DNA from: Clostridium magnum DSM 2767 | GTDB taxonomy: Bacteria; Bacillota; Clostridia; Clostridiales; Clostridiaceae | DNA length: 64,000 nt | Direction of reading: 5' to 3' | Assembly: GCF_001623875.1 (NCBI RefSeq) | Contig: NZ_LWAE01000016.1 | Span: 43,148-107,147 of the forward strand | In this document: positions 37,048 to 47,230 of the stretch, in pieces | Position numbering within the stretch: the first letter of the stretch is position 1 | Layout of the letters: each line of letters opens with the position of its first letter | The notes under the pieces: model-generated | Databases searched by the model: none | Told to the model about the DNA's origin: nothing | The model's input: only the letters and a program-made list of their open reading frames with translations | Program-made: the position numbers and the translations under genes

Positions 37048-37540
37048 TGAAATTAAAAGAACCATAAGCAGATTAATTAATAAAAAATCCACTTATGGTT
37101 TTTCCTTAACAGAGCACGCAATAATCTAAGTTGCACCACTATAGATAACCTATATTACCTCACTATGATGTTTCCACCATAATAAAGCAGTTCATTACCT
37201 ATAATAATGGTTTCTTCGACTATATAAAATATCTACACAGCTATATATAATCTTTCGACTATATATAACCATCTCAACACTCCATATAATCTTAGCTCAA
37301 CCCTATATCATAAATTGGAACCCTAATATAATCAATTAAATCGACTATATTAAAGCTTTTCCCCACAATATAGAATCTTCCCTCTGACTATATATAAGCT
37401 ACTATAAGTAACCTATATACAATCGTTGGCCGAATCACATACACCTCTAGTTAGAAGCATATGTAACTCTTGGCTCAACTGTTACATACCCTATGCTATT
37501 ATAATGACCTTTTTGTGTTTATTATATACTGGAACATTTT
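37048..37540 (+). repeat. Element A, full copy 2
   Basis: Collinear with copy 1 over its whole length, with small differences (e.g. ACCATAAG in the hairpin stem). It is not next to any intact gene. Confidence 0.85.
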
Positions 37541-38274
37541 TCATTGATTAATTACTACATGTTTAACTGGTTATATCACTAATTCTTAATGATATTAGCT
37601 CAAGTAGCTAATTTTTTAGAATGCAGATTTTAAAACCAATAAAAAAAATAGAAACCAAATCACCTATAATACTAAATTAGGTAATCTGGTTTCTATCTTT
37701 TTACAAACTTATTTTTCAAATAATAATCACCTTAAACAATTTTCCTAAATGTAACATCTAAATCTTTCAATTTGACCTGACTAATTAACTTTGTAACTCA
37801 ATCCTCACTATAGTAAGAAAAATTTTTATGAAATAGTAACATTTAACTGTTGCTAACTTCAATTTAAAACTTACTAACCATTTTCATATTTTTTCCAACC
37901 TGAATCCTTTAAACTAATTGAACTAGAATAAATAGTTAACTATTGAACTCCCAAATTACATAAGAGCACATAACTTTAATCTAAACAAATAACTAAAATT
38001 ACTGAGTTAGAAATTTTTAAATAGCTTAAATTTAAGACCTTGACTTAAAAATTAATTTAATCATACATTTGGATTAGCCTACTGTTTTGGTGGACTCACC
38101 TCGCTTCTTTTATATTTACTTTCAGTTTTAAAATAGCTACTTAAAAAACTAAAAGTATGTGTTAACTTAATATCTTTTAATAACTAATTAGCTATCTTAA
38201 ATTTATTATAATAGTATATATTAAAATTGTCAATATAATCTGTAAAATTTTAATATTCAAAATCAACTGTGTTT
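37541..38274. other. Gene-free stretch with one terminator-like hairpin
   Basis: 37648-37700 forms GAAACCA..ACCT against AGGT..TGGTTTC, followed by TATCTTTTT. The rest is AT-rich without frames or repeats that I can assign. Confidence 0.45.
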
Positions 38275-38480
38275 TTACAGATACACAGCATCAAAACGTA
38301 ACGTATAACCGGTATTACTATGGATTTTAATCATTTCTATTGCTGTTTCTATCTTTTCTTGTATTTTTCCTTCCTCAGATATGCAATAAAGATATTCAGA
38401 ATCTCATTTTCACCATGAATAAATAATATAATATACGAGGTAATCCGATGGCAGATAGTATTGTGATTGCAGTATGTACC
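38275..38480 (-). pseudogene. Frameshifted C-terminal fragment, unknown protein
   Basis: Two frames read DEKKVHTAITILSAIGLPRI and then YCISEEGKIQEKIETAIEMI ... YTLRFDAVYL, ending at TAA 38275. Protein-like but broken; not recognised. Confidence 0.4.
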
Positions 38481-38486
38481 TTTTTC

Positions 38487-38757
38487 TCATCTCGTAATAT
38501 AATTGATTATTACTCTTTTATCATTTTTCAATAATGACAAATATGTACCAAGGGGAATAAAAATAACTATATTGCCAACCACATTACTAAAAGCAAATGC
38601 TTTTATATCCGCAGATCTGCCAGATATATATTCCACTATACTATAAAAAGGAATGAGATTGATTGACCTATGCTCCAAATGGGAAATTCTTGATAAGAAC
38701 AATATTTTAATTAACAAAAGTATGTAACAAATGAAAACACCATATAAAAAGACTGTT
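38487..38757 (-). pseudogene. VanZ-family fragment
   Basis: The frame reads IRTVFLYGVFICYILLLIKI, then HRSINLIPFYSIVEYISG and VVGNIVIFIPLGTYLSLLKND, the first half of a VanZ-like membrane protein. No ATG is found, and the frame ends after ~90 codons instead of ~150-170. Probably dead. Confidence 0.65.
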
Positions 38758-38792
38758 CTAATTATTTATTTGTTGCAACAATATATATTCCA

Positions 38793-38895
38793 AAATAAAA
38801 AGAACTATAAGCAGATATTCCTGCTACTATGCAGTTAGCAGCAGAAAAGTCATAGCAAAATGCTATACCTTTTCTACAAGCTCTGTATATAACAT
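38793..38895. pseudogene. Element A stub joined to ends of a lost Nudix-helicase pair
   Basis: 38793-38815 equals the first ~22 bp of element A. 38812-38856 (+) then reads ADIPATMQLAAEKS and a stop, the C-terminus of the Nudix gene (compare ADIPAVEQLVSEKV). The facing strand (38895-38870) encodes LYTELVEKV, the helicase C-terminus. The shared terminator (ATAGCAAAATGCTAT) is retained. Confidence 0.7.
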
Positions 38896-39473
38896 TAACT
38901 ATTAGTTATATTACTCTGAACACGCTTCTTAACTCCATTTTCCATAAGGTCGTACATTAACGAAATCAAATCTTTTGCAGGCAATATTTTATTCTGGCTG
39001 AACCAATAGCTCATTACTCCTATCATAGCTGATAGAACAAACTCTAAAATAAAGTCAAACTCTATAGGATCTACATTATGCTTTTCAAGGAATACTTGCT
39101 TAATCACAGGCTTTGTTGAGTTTTTCAGCTTGCTTGCAAAGGCAGGGTCGCCGTTGTCACCAAGAAGAACAGAATAGTATTTGCTGTTCTGTTCATAGAG
39201 GGCCATAAACATATCAAGGGGTATCTCCATATTTTGATTTGGTATAGAAATAGGAGGCAATTCGTGTACTGCAGGTATGAGGGCTTCCTCAATCTGCTCC
39301 AGCACATCATAAACATCGGTAAAATATTCATAGAAAGTCCCCCTGTTATAGCCTGCCTTCTGTGTTATTTCCTTTACCGTTATTTTCTCAATTCTTTTCT
39401 CACAATATAAGGACCAGAATGCATCAATTAAGTTCTGCTTAGTCTGTGCGGTTACTTCCGGCTGCTTTTTCAT
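38895..39473 (-). CDS. TetR/AcrR-family transcriptional regulator
   Basis: 192 aa. The N-terminal HTH reads KITVKEITQKAGYNRGTFYEYFTDVYDVLEQIE, and the C-terminal ligand domain is helical. It is divergent from a truncated glycosyltransferase gene. The 140-bp gap holds GTCGG-containing repeats (near 39534 and 39588) and ACAACAAGTTGT, plausible operator parts. Its original target is probably the adjacent, now broken, glycosyltransferase gene. Confidence 0.85.
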   Translation of the reverse strand: MKKQPEVTAQTKQNLIDAFWSLYCEKRIEKITVKEITQKAGYNRGTFYEYFTDVYDVLEQIEEALIPAVHELPPISIPNQNMEIPLDMFMALYEQNSKYYSVLLGDNGDPAFASKLKNSTKPVIKQVFLEKHNVDPIEFDFILEFVLSAMIGVMSYWFSQNKILPAKDLISLMYDLMENGVKKRVQSNITNS

Positions 39474-39614
39474 TTTAACACTCCTCTTCTGTTCTCTTTA
39501 CCTTCATCAAAATCCAACATTCAGTATGTAATTGTCGGTTGATGGACTACTAAAACGCAATTATACTGTAAATATACAACAAGTTGTCGGATAGTACAAG
39601 GAGGAATAATAATT

Positions 39615-39950
39615 ATGATTACAATACTTTGTTCAGGTTCAAGAGGAGATTTTCAGCCATATATCGCTCTGGCACAGGAACTTAAGGAATTAGGAAAAGA
39701 TGTGCGTATTACTGGTATGAGAGAGTTTGAAGGTTTTGTTAGAGGCTATGGAGTAGATTTTTACCCTATCCAGGCAGATTTCAAATCTCTTAATGTTGAT
39801 GAGAGTATTCTTAAGGAAGCTCAGTCAGCGGATAATCCTTTAAAGATGCTGCTAACCTTTAATAAAATGAAAGGATACGGATTAAGCATAGCCAATGAAT
39901 TCTATGCTGCCTGCGAAGAAAGCGAATTAATTAAAAAAGCTTTAATCTAG
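39615..39950 (+). pseudogene. UGT-type glycosyltransferase, truncated
   Basis: 111 aa with AAGGAGG before the ATG. It reads the N-terminal donor-independent half of MGT/UGT-like enzymes (ITILCSGSRGDFQPYIALAQ, VRGYGVDFYPI) and stops after ~110 of ~400 residues. The C-terminal nucleotide-sugar binding half is absent. Confidence 0.75.
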
Positions 39951-40024
39951 CTCCGATAAAAATGTGGTATAACTTTCCGTAACGAGGCATTTTGAGACGG
40001 TAATTATATAGTTAAAACAGATAT

Positions 40025-40819
40025 TTAAATCAGTTTTTCTGGAATAAACTTAGAGGAAATCTTCTTTATCAACATATAATCAATTATGAAGATAACTCCT
40101 CCCCCTATAAGCATTACAAATTTACTGATCAAAAGTACACCTGTCATCTGAGCCACTAATATAAGAATCACTGGAATCACAAGAAGACCACTTACTTGCT
40201 GTGCTTCTTGGAATGTTTCTGACTTTGCCGATACCATCACAGTAAATACTAAGGATAACAAATTGATTGCTGGTGAAATCCAAAGTATGATTATAAGCCA
40301 TTTTATATCTGGAAAAATAAGTCCTCCAAAATATATAAAACCACCTACATTAAATATGATGCCAAAGACTATGAAGGAAACCAAAGTTACAATGTAGGAA
40401 GGCACAAAGACCCCTAAGATTTTAGCTCTAAGCAGTTGTTCCATGGATATTGGGGTGTAAAGTAAAGACTCTAGAGTTTTATGCTCCTTTTCTCCAACAA
40501 AACTACTAGCTCCAATAACTCCAGAACACATTATTGGAATTATAAGAAAGTAAGACGGAAACATAAAGTTTACCGTTATTTTTATTAAAAGTTGAGCCGG
40601 AGTATATGCTGCATATTCAGAGGGCAATTTTTTTAGAAGAGGAGCCATTTTTGTAAACATATTTGAATCAGCTCCAATAAAGCTGGCACCTATTATTATT
40701 GCTAAAGGGATAACTACAACCATAATAAGGGGTACAATAGCCATAGGCATAATAACCCGTTTTGAACTTGTTATTTCGTTTATATCTTTATATATCAATG
40801 CTTTTTCATTTCCATTCAT
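40025..40819 (-). CDS. ABC-2 type transporter permease
   Basis: 264 aa with about six hydrophobic segments, and the ABC-2 feature GASSFVGEKEHKTLESLLYTP between the second and third. It lies 26 bp after the ATPase gene on the same strand. Together they form an exporter of the drug/bacteriocin or Na+ type (NatAB-like); the substrate cannot be told from sequence. Confidence 0.85.
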   Translation of the reverse strand: MNGNEKALIYKDINEITSSKRVIMPMAIVPLIMVVVIPLAIIIGASFIGADSNMFTKMAPLLKKLPSEYAAYTPAQLLIKITVNFMFPSYFLIIPIMCSGVIGASSFVGEKEHKTLESLLYTPISMEQLLRAKILGVFVPSYIVTLVSFIVFGIIFNVGGFIYFGGLIFPDIKWLIIILWISPAINLLSLVFTVMVSAKSETFQEAQQVSGLLVIPVILILVAQMTGVLLISKFVMLIGGGVIFIIDYMLIKKISSKFIPEKLI

Positions 40820-40845
40820 ATTCTTCTCACTCCAAACTTGTAAGG

Positions 40846-41754
40846 TTATATCTTAAGATTTCCTTTTATATATTTAAAGTACAGTTCTTCCAAAGACCAT
40901 CTCTGCTGTACAGCCTCATAAATTTCTCCACCACTTGCCAGTATACCTTGTATTAGAGTATTTACCTCTTCATCTCCTAAAATAGCTTTGCTATATATGC
41001 CATTACCTTCATGGGTAAATCCAAGTTTCTCTGAAATATTTCTCCCTCTAACTTTTAATTGCAGGGCTGCATTTTTCCTCGAAGCAAGTTCATCAAATGT
41101 ACCTAAACCAAGGATATTGCCATTATTTATAAAACCATATAATGTACAAATATCTTCAGCATATTTTAGTTGATGAGTACAAAGAAATATTGTAACCTCA
41201 TTTTCTTCTGCAAGTTCTTTTATGAGCCTTGTAACATTAAGAGCGTTTTCTGGGTCTAAGCCAGAAGTAGGTTCATCAAGGAATAGAATCTGAGGATTGT
41301 GAACTAATGCTACAGCCAAGGAAATCCTCTTTCTCATACCTGTACTGAAAGACTTTACCTTTTTATTCTTTACATCTAGTAACTCCAGCCTTTTCAATAT
41401 AAAATCAGTACGTTCATTAATAGATTTTTCATCCATTCCATGCATTTTCCCAAAGAATATTAGATTTTGCTCTGCAGTAAGATTTTCGTAACAGGAGGAA
41501 CTTTCAGTCATTACTCCGCATAATCTGTGAATCTCAAGATTATTGTTTCCTACAGGTATCCCTAAAATTTCAGCATGCCCTGATGTTGCTGAGAGAATTC
41601 CATTTAGAATTCTAACTGTGGTAGTTTTTCCTGAACCATTGGGACCAAGGAAACCAAATATCTCACCTTTTGGTATACTTAAACTTATATTGTTTAAAGC
41701 ATTAGTCTGATTATCATAGGATTTTCTAAGGTTTTCTATTTTTATTGCATTCAT
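40846..41754 (-). CDS. ABC transporter ATP-binding protein
   Basis: 302 aa. Walker A GPNGSGKTTT, signature FSTGMRKRISLA, Walker B ILFLDEPTSGLDP, and a C-terminal extension typical of ABC-2 exporters. The start overlaps the stop of the broken XRE gene upstream, so the three formed one operon: regulator, ATPase, permease. Confidence 0.92.
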   Translation of the reverse strand: MNAIKIENLRKSYDNQTNALNNISLSIPKGEIFGFLGPNGSGKTTTVRILNGILSATSGHAEILGIPVGNNNLEIHRLCGVMTESSSCYENLTAEQNLIFFGKMHGMDEKSINERTDFILKRLELLDVKNKKVKSFSTGMRKRISLAVALVHNPQILFLDEPTSGLDPENALNVTRLIKELAEENEVTIFLCTHQLKYAEDICTLYGFINNGNILGLGTFDELASRKNAALQLKVRGRNISEKLGFTHEGNGIYSKAILGDEEVNTLIQGILASGGEIYEAVQQRWSLEELYFKYIKGNLKI

Positions 41755-42342
41755 TATTTTTCACCTAATTTTTCTTTCAATTTTTTAACAAGCAAATCAT
41801 ACCGTTCCTCTTCCCTTAACGGTATAAAGGCAGGATTTTCAGTAACTGCAATAACTAAATTTTTCTTAATAGTTTTCTCGTCTACCGGAGTATTTGTACC
41901 AATACAATTATTATTCTCAAACCATTTATATACATGAGTGAAATATTCATTTCCTTTTAAACTCAATGGAAACTGAATACTGCAAGCAGTGTTCACATAT
42001 TGCTCTAATGCATCTAATGCTTTTTCTTTCTTTTCTTGAAGCAAATACCCTTGTGCAGCAACGATATGGATTCCAAAAACATCATTTGTCCAAACCTTTC
42101 TCAAATTAAAAGAATCAATAATCTGATGTAAGTTGTGGAGAATATCCCAATAATTCATCCACTGAAATATTAAAATAAGTTGCAAGCTCAGGAAGAAGTA
42201 AAATATCAGGATAACTTGATCCAGATTCCCATTTGGAGACAGATGCTTTGGAAACTCCAATCTAGTCTGCCAACTGTTCCTGCGTTATTCCCTTCTCTCT
42301 TCTCTTCTGAATAATGCATTTACCTATATTTAACTCTCTCAT
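41754..42342 (-). pseudogene. XRE-family regulator, inactivated
   Basis: From ATG 42342 (GAGGTGATAGCT upstream) the HTH reads KGITQEQLAD-stop-IGVSKASVSKWESG. A TAG sits where Tyr or similar is usual. After DELLGYSP the frame shifts, and the coding continues as a helical C-terminal part (GYLLQEKKEKALDALEQYV ... LLVKKLKEKLGEK). The usual ~200-residue middle is missing. Stop plus deletion means no functional protein. The frame from 42260 starting EFPKHLSPNG is an out-of-frame reading of the HTH. Confidence 0.8.
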
Positions 42343-42694
42343 AGCTATCACCTCTAATAATATTGTATCCATTGGCTCAATTCTCGTAAATGGATTTGTA
42401 GTTAACCTTAGTTAAAAAAGTTAACTTACAAGAAACCTCACTTCATAATTAAAGCCCTGCTCTTTTATTTAAGCAAGGCTGAAATTCCTCATAGGGTAAC
42501 ACGCTTTTATCTGGAATAGCTGAACAAAATTTGCTCATCCATATACCTCTTTGTATCTATATCTTTATTTTAAAGATCTGTTTTGTACTAGGACACTTTA
42601 TGTTTTTGATCATTGTAATGAGTACAATTATACTATACACTCTAAGTGTACCATATTGGGGTGACACTAGAAACACTCCTCTGTCACCCTAAAG
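42343..42694. other. Gene-free stretch beside the IS110 copy
   Basis: It holds an imperfect hairpin AGCCCTGCT/AGCAAGGCT (near 42451-42480) and GGGTGACA/TGTCACCC (42659-42689) adjacent to the IS insertion point. No gene seen. Confidence 0.45.
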
Positions 42695-42814
42695 AGCAAT
42701 TTGGTAATATGTCAAGAACAAAATGAAAAGAAAATCAAATGATTTCTTTAAAAATGGGTAACCTTAATAAACATACAGTCCAATGAGAAAGTATGTTCGT
42801 ATAATTTATATAGA

Positions 42815-44089
42815 TTAATCTACTCTATTTGAAGAGTAGAGCTGATTTTTAGCCAGCAATCCAAAAATCATACGAATAAGTTTACGAGATGTTAGCGCGA
42901 GTGCTCGTTTGTGCTGATGTGTAGTTACTTCAGCAAATTTCTTCTGATAGAACTCTTGATATTCAGGAATATGGCAAACAACACTTCCTGCAGCTTCTAT
43001 GAGATAATAGCGTAAATAACGGTTACCAGCTTTGTTCATAGGTGTATTTTCAGCTTTAAAACCTCCAGATTGATTTTCTTTCCACACGATGCCAGCGTAT
43101 TTAGCAATAGCATCATTACTAGGAAATGCATGCACACTTCCTAATTCAGCAAGAATGCCACTGGAGTAAACAGGGCCAAAACCAGGAATAGACATTAATA
43201 TTTTGTATTCCACAGGATTCATTCCCATAACAGCTTTTTCAATGGCTTTGTTAATACCTTTAAGTTCTTTATCAAAAGCCTGAATACAGTTGAAAGAACA
43301 AGCAATAGAGGTTGTTAATGGCTCATACAAACATTTATCAAGACGGTATGAATTACGTGCAGCTTGCTGCAAAATTTCAGCAGTCATCTGAGGATTAGAA
43401 ATCCTTTTCCGACTTTTTCTATTGACGAAGTCAACAAGTTCTTCAATTGATGTATTTGCAATATCTTCGGAAGATAGAAATTCAGTAAGTATTGAAGATG
43501 CGGTAGCACCGTATTTATTAGAAAAAGGATGATCTTCTCCCTGTAATAATGCAAATTCGCTGAACTTAAGAAATACATTGGATAACATGTAAGTTTTTTC
43601 TCTAGTTAAGCATTCAACAATATGAAGTCTGTGCCTTGTAAGTCTTTGCAGAGCAAGATATTGAGAACCACGCCAAGGTTCAATATGAATTCTGCCAACT
43701 CTTGCAAAGTCAGCAATAACAAAAGAGTCAATGCCATCATTTTTATCAAGAGAATTAAAGGATTCTTTGTAGTTAGCAACTTCCTTAGGATTCAAGCAGT
43801 AAACATAAGGTTTGTAAGTCATAAGTTTTTCACTAGCAGATAAAAAATTGGCTATATGTACTCCATAAAAGGAAGTAGATTCTAAGCCGATTATAACAGC
43901 TTTAAAAGTATTGTTTTCTAAAACCTTAACAAGCATGGATTCAAGTTGCTCTGCACCAAATTGCGTATTAGGAACAGGTTTCATCTTAATCAAGAATTCC
44001 TGTTCAAAATTAATAGCAGAGACAACATTTTGTCTCGCACCAATATCGATACCAACAAATAGAGTTGATAAGTAATCTAATTTCTTCAT
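42815..44089 (-). CDS. IS110-family DEDD transposase/recombinase
   Basis: 424 aa from ATG 44089 (GGTGGTG 6 nt upstream; a TTG at 44107 is the alternative). The N-terminal RuvC-like DEDD domain shows VGIDIGARQN, GLESTSFYG and KNDGIDSFVIAD. The C-terminal transposase_20 domain shows LMSIPGFGPVYSSGILAELG and MNKAGNRYLRYYLIEAA with the family's Ser region. Identical in translation to the protein of copy 2. Confidence 0.95.
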   Translation of the reverse strand: MKKLDYLSTLFVGIDIGARQNVVSAINFEQEFLIKMKPVPNTQFGAEQLESMLVKVLENNTFKAVIIGLESTSFYGVHIANFLSASEKLMTYKPYVYCLNPKEVANYKESFNSLDKNDGIDSFVIADFARVGRIHIEPWRGSQYLALQRLTRHRLHIVECLTREKTYMLSNVFLKFSEFALLQGEDHPFSNKYGATASSILTEFLSSEDIANTSIEELVDFVNRKSRKRISNPQMTAEILQQAARNSYRLDKCLYEPLTTSIACSFNCIQAFDKELKGINKAIEKAVMGMNPVEYKILMSIPGFGPVYSSGILAELGSVHAFPSNDAIAKYAGIVWKENQSGGFKAENTPMNKAGNRYLRYYLIEAAGSVVCHIPEYQEFYQKKFAEVTTHQHKRALALTSRKLIRMIFGLLAKNQLYSSNRVD

Positions 44090-44139
44090 GAAATCACCAC
44101 CTTTCAAAAATAATGAGGAAATTAGAAAGGATTATCCTA

Positions 44140-44520
44140 ATCCAAAGTACTAACTGCAACCTCGCGTAATTAGCATTCATCCAGACGCAAAACCTTGCTG
44201 GTGGCTGCGAAAGGAGATGCAACATTTGTGTAAGCAGAATATGATACTTTGGTCAGGCTGCAAGCTTTACAGGCAATAACACAATGTGTTTTGCAGGAGG
44301 AATACAGCAGTAACCTTCGCTAAAGTTCCGTTATGACTATTTTAGCATTAGAAAATCCTTTAATAAATAGTAGGTTAAAACAGTATAGATCGGAAAGTAT
44401 AAGAATCAGCAATACTGAATTGGGAGAATCCCCACTAGAAAAATTGAGATGCTTTCTTAATCTATACAAAATATAAAAAATAAATAAGTTTATAGGCAGT
44501 AAATAACTGCTATAAACTTA
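44140..44520 (-). ncRNA. Candidate bridge RNA of IS110 copy 1
   Basis: Mirror of the region described at 53547-53925. The guide-like TTCCTCCT is at 44295-44302 on the minus strand, inside the stem-loop 44258-44308. The boundaries are approximate. Confidence 0.6.
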
Positions 44521-44540
44521 TTATACGAGGAGGAACTGTT

Positions 44541-45080
44541 ATGATTAAAGAAATTAGAACTCGTAGAAGTATACGAAAATACGTTGATAAATCAGTAGAA
44601 GACGAGAAAATTTTCCAATTACTTGATAGTGCTCGGCTAGCACCAACTGGCAGTAATACTCAACCCTGCCATTTCATTGTGATAAAATCAGATTTGAATA
44701 GACAAAAGTTATCACAAGTATCTCACAATCAAAAATGGATGCTCTCCGCTCCAGTTTTTATTGTATGTGTAGCTGATATACGTTGTAGAATAAATGATGA
44801 TGTACCTATTCATGTTGATGAGTGTAGCCCTGAAGAGGAAGTCAAACAAATAATAAGAGATGCTTCAATTTCCATAGAGCATTTAGTGCTTGAAGCAGAG
44901 AGTTTAGGTTTGGGGACTTGTTGGGTTGCATGGTTTACTCAAGAAGAAATCAGACCTCTATTAAACATACCTTCTGATAAATATGTAGTTAGTATTATTA
45001 CTGTTGGATATGCTGATGAAACGCCAAAAGCTCGCCCTAGAAAAAAACTTGAAGAAATAGTTCATTATGAAAACTGGTAA
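44541..45080 (+). CDS. Nitroreductase-family FMN oxidoreductase
   Basis: 179 aa. It has the family N-terminus IRTRRSIRKYVDKSV and LLDSARLAPTGSNTQPCHFIV (FMN contacts), and GLGTCWVAWF and VVSIITVGY later. Its ribosome site GAGGAGG is part of the sequence shared with the IS110 end, only 6 nt from the ATG, so the insertion removed the native promoter region. It is followed by a YciI-like gene (33-bp gap) in one transcript. Confidence 0.9.
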   Translation: MIKEIRTRRSIRKYVDKSVEDEKIFQLLDSARLAPTGSNTQPCHFIVIKSDLNRQKLSQVSHNQKWMLSAPVFIVCVADIRCRINDDVPIHVDECSPEEEVKQIIRDASISIEHLVLEAESLGLGTCWVAWFTQEEIRPLLNIPSDKYVVSIITVGYADETPKARPRKKLEEIVHYENW

Positions 45081-45113
45081 AAAGATGAAATATGAAAATG
45101 GAGGTAATTAGAA

Positions 45114-45401
45114 ATGTTTATTTTGCTTTTAAAATATATAAAGCCTATTGAGGATGTTGAAAGAGAACTAAATTCTCACATAGCCTATCTAGAAAAATAT
45201 TATTCCTTACAAAAGTTTATATGTTCTGGTAGGAGGAATCCAAGAACAGGCGGTGTTATACTTTGTAAAGCTTCACATATTAATGAGGTGGAGGAAATAA
45301 TTAAAGAAGATCCCTTCTATGAAAAAAAGATTGCTGAATATGAAATAATTGAGTTTATGCCTACAAAATATGATGATAAATTTGAGTGTTTTATCCTCTA
45401 G
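45114..45401 (+). CDS. YciI-like protein
   Basis: 95 aa, MFILLLKYIKPIEDVERELN ... HIAYLEKYYSLQKFICSGRR ... GGVILCKASHINEVEEIIKEDPF: the ferredoxin-like YCII fold, with the conserved His in the first half. GGAGG precedes the ATG. Possibly a small enzyme partner of the nitroreductase. An element A copy begins 2 bp after the stop. Confidence 0.85.
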   Translation: MFILLLKYIKPIEDVERELNSHIAYLEKYYSLQKFICSGRRNPRTGGVILCKASHINEVEEIIKEDPFYEKKIAEYEIIEFMPTKYDDKFECFIL

Positions 45402-45402
45402 T

Positions 45403-45684
45403 AAAAAGAACCATAAGCAGATTAATTTATAAAAAATCTACTTATGGTTCTTTCATATCAGAGCACACAACAATCTAAGTTGCACCACTATAGATAACTT
45501 ATATCCGATGACTACCCGCTCTAATACTTTCATTTTATTCAAAATGAAAGTAAAGAGCGGCTTCGTCCCTGGATTCGTTCAACTAAGAATCATATGGGTT
45601 TGAAAACACATATGATTCAAGTTTCCACTTCATTACCTCACTATGATATTTCCACCATAATAAAGCAGTTCATTACCTATAATA
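45403..45684 (+). repeat. Element A, 5' part interrupted by element B
   Basis: It contains the A hairpin and about 150 bp of A, stops at TTCATTACCTATAAT, and carries element B (45504-45632) at the same site as copy 3. Confidence 0.85.
45504..45632 (+). repeat. Element B, copy 3 (inside element A)
   Basis: Begins TCCGATGACTACCCGCTC, ends TTTCCACTTCA. Hairpin 1: CCGCTC..ACTTTCATTTT/AAAATGAAAGT..GAGCGG. Hairpin 2: GAATCATATG/CATATGATTC. No target duplication. Confidence 0.85.
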
Positions 45685-45688
45685 TAAG

Positions 45689-47230
45689 TTAAACCATCAC
45701 TTCAAATATTCTTTTTTCCTCTTCTTTGATCCACCCAGCAGTATATTTTTTATTTTTATTAAAGTTAAAAGTTAATAAATATCCTTCTTTTACCCCTTGC
45801 TCTATCATATATTCTCCAAGCTGATGTACCCCTTTTTCTCTGTAAACTTCACCATTCCATATTTTAAGTTCTACTATGTACTTTTTATTTCCATAAGTAA
45901 TTACTACATCCATTCGTTTATTTTTTCTTGTTTGAGGTTCTACAAAGCTAAAGCCTTTTCCATTTAAAATAGGCTTTAAGTATGCTAGAAATATTAGTCT
46001 TCCGTTAGTTTCATAAAAGTGTTCATCTTCTTCTCTATACTGTTCATACATAAATTCCTGGAATTTTAATAGAACTTTTTCCATATTTAAATCTTCATCA
46101 TCTAAGACTTCATTCTTATCTACTTGTGTAAATTTTGCTGCTGTTTCTTGGATATCCTTCTGAGCAATAAGGTAATCATATAATAACATTTCAAAAATCT
46201 TATTATTCATAGTAAGCTTACCCTCATATTCTGATAGTATTCCGTACATCAATCCCTTTTCATAAACAAAAGGATTATAAGGAATTTGTTTTCCTTCTAC
46301 TAATATCTGATAAACTACTGTTTTTATTTCATCATAGTTTTCAATATTTTTAATAACATCATCAAAAAGAGTATTATGTTCATTTAATGTCATTTTGATA
46401 GATCTTTCAAGTCCTTTTAATGTCCATTCTCTGCCGAGATATTCATCAATATTTTTACAGAGTCTGCTTACAAGGTAAGGATATCCACTGGTAAAATTTC
46501 TTATCGCTTTAGACAAAAGCTTTACATCCATATCTATTTCGCTTTCATTTACATACTCATTAAGCATTGTTTCAATTTCTTCAGAAGAAAAAGACATATC
46601 TATCTTAAAGTCTGCAGCTATATTCCAAGGAGAGTTAAAAACTCTATCTTTTTCATCTCTTATTTGAAGTTTAATATTCTTAATATCATTTACTCCACCT
46701 AATATAACACTTTTAAAGGTTAAATCTTCCTTTGAAGCCATAGCTAAATATTTATTTCTAAGTACACCTAAAAACTGCATAAATACTCTATTACCACTGC
46801 TTTTATCAACTTCATCTATAATTAAAACCATATCATTACCATACTCATCAATCATATCAGTAATATTTTCAGATAAGTCATTAAAATTTCTTGTTTTGTC
46901 TGCATAACTTTTTAATTTTTCATATAACTCTTTATTAGTAAATCTAACACTTTTGGCAAATATACTAAATATAATCTCACAGAATTTCTCTTCAGTTTTG
47001 AATATATCATCTCCAACGCCTTCAAAACTTGCCTTAATAACAACATATTTTTTGCTTAATTCCTCTACTAATTGATTAAATGTAGTAGTTTTACCAAATT
47101 GTCTTGGTCTGTTAACTGTAAAATAAGCTCCTTTATCTACCATTTCAGCAATTTTCTTTACCTTACCATCTATATCAACCATGAAATGTTTTTCAGGTAT
47201 ACATAAACCCGTAACATTAAACTCTTTCAT
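45689..47230 (-). CDS. AAA-ATPase-like/PD-(D/E)XK protein (paralogue 4)
   Basis: 513 aa. It opens with KEFNVTGLCIPEKHFMVDI and Walker A RPRQFGKTTT; Walker B is MVLIIDEVDKSSGN. The C-terminal nuclease motif is RMDVVITYGNKKYIVELKIW (Asp and ExK present). It is more distant from paralogues 1-3 but has the same two-part layout. It lies between two element A copies. Role unknown. Confidence 0.85.
   Translation of the reverse strand: MKEFNVTGLCIPEKHFMVDIDGKVKKIAEMVDKGAYFTVNRPRQFGKTTTFNQLVEELSKKYVVIKASFEGVGDDIFKTEEKFCEIIFSIFAKSVRFTNKELYEKLKSYADKTRNFNDLSENITDMIDEYGNDMVLIIDEVDKSSGNRVFMQFLGVLRNKYLAMASKEDLTFKSVILGGVNDIKNIKLQIRDEKDRVFNSPWNIAADFKIDMSFSSEEIETMLNEYVNESEIDMDVKLLSKAIRNFTSGYPYLVSRLCKNIDEYLGREWTLKGLERSIKMTLNEHNTLFDDVIKNIENYDEIKTVVYQILVEGKQIPYNPFVYEKGLMYGILSEYEGKLTMNNKIFEMLLYDYLIAQKDIQETAAKFTQVDKNEVLDDEDLNMEKVLLKFQEFMYEQYREEDEHFYETNGRLIFLAYLKPILNGKGFSFVEPQTRKNKRMDVVITYGNKKYIVELKIWNGEVYREKGVHQLGEYMIEQGVKEGYLLTFNFNKNKKYTAGWIKEEEKRIFEVMV

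Larger units (their letters stand above)
42695..44535 (-). mobile_element. IS110-family insertion sequence, copy 1
   Basis: 1841 bp are shared with the inverted copy 2 (53530-55370), of equal length and with an identical transposase. Of these, the outermost TTCCTCCT at 44535-44528 is probably target sequence. No terminal inverted repeats or target duplication, as expected for IS110. Layout on the element strand: 428-bp non-coding end, transposase, 120-bp non-coding end. It separates the nitroreductase ribosome site from any native promoter. Confidence 0.9.

Noticed and set aside
39125..39331. 68-aa minus-strand ORF inside the TetR gene
   Set aside because: It is an alternative frame of the TetR coding sequence with no independent signal.
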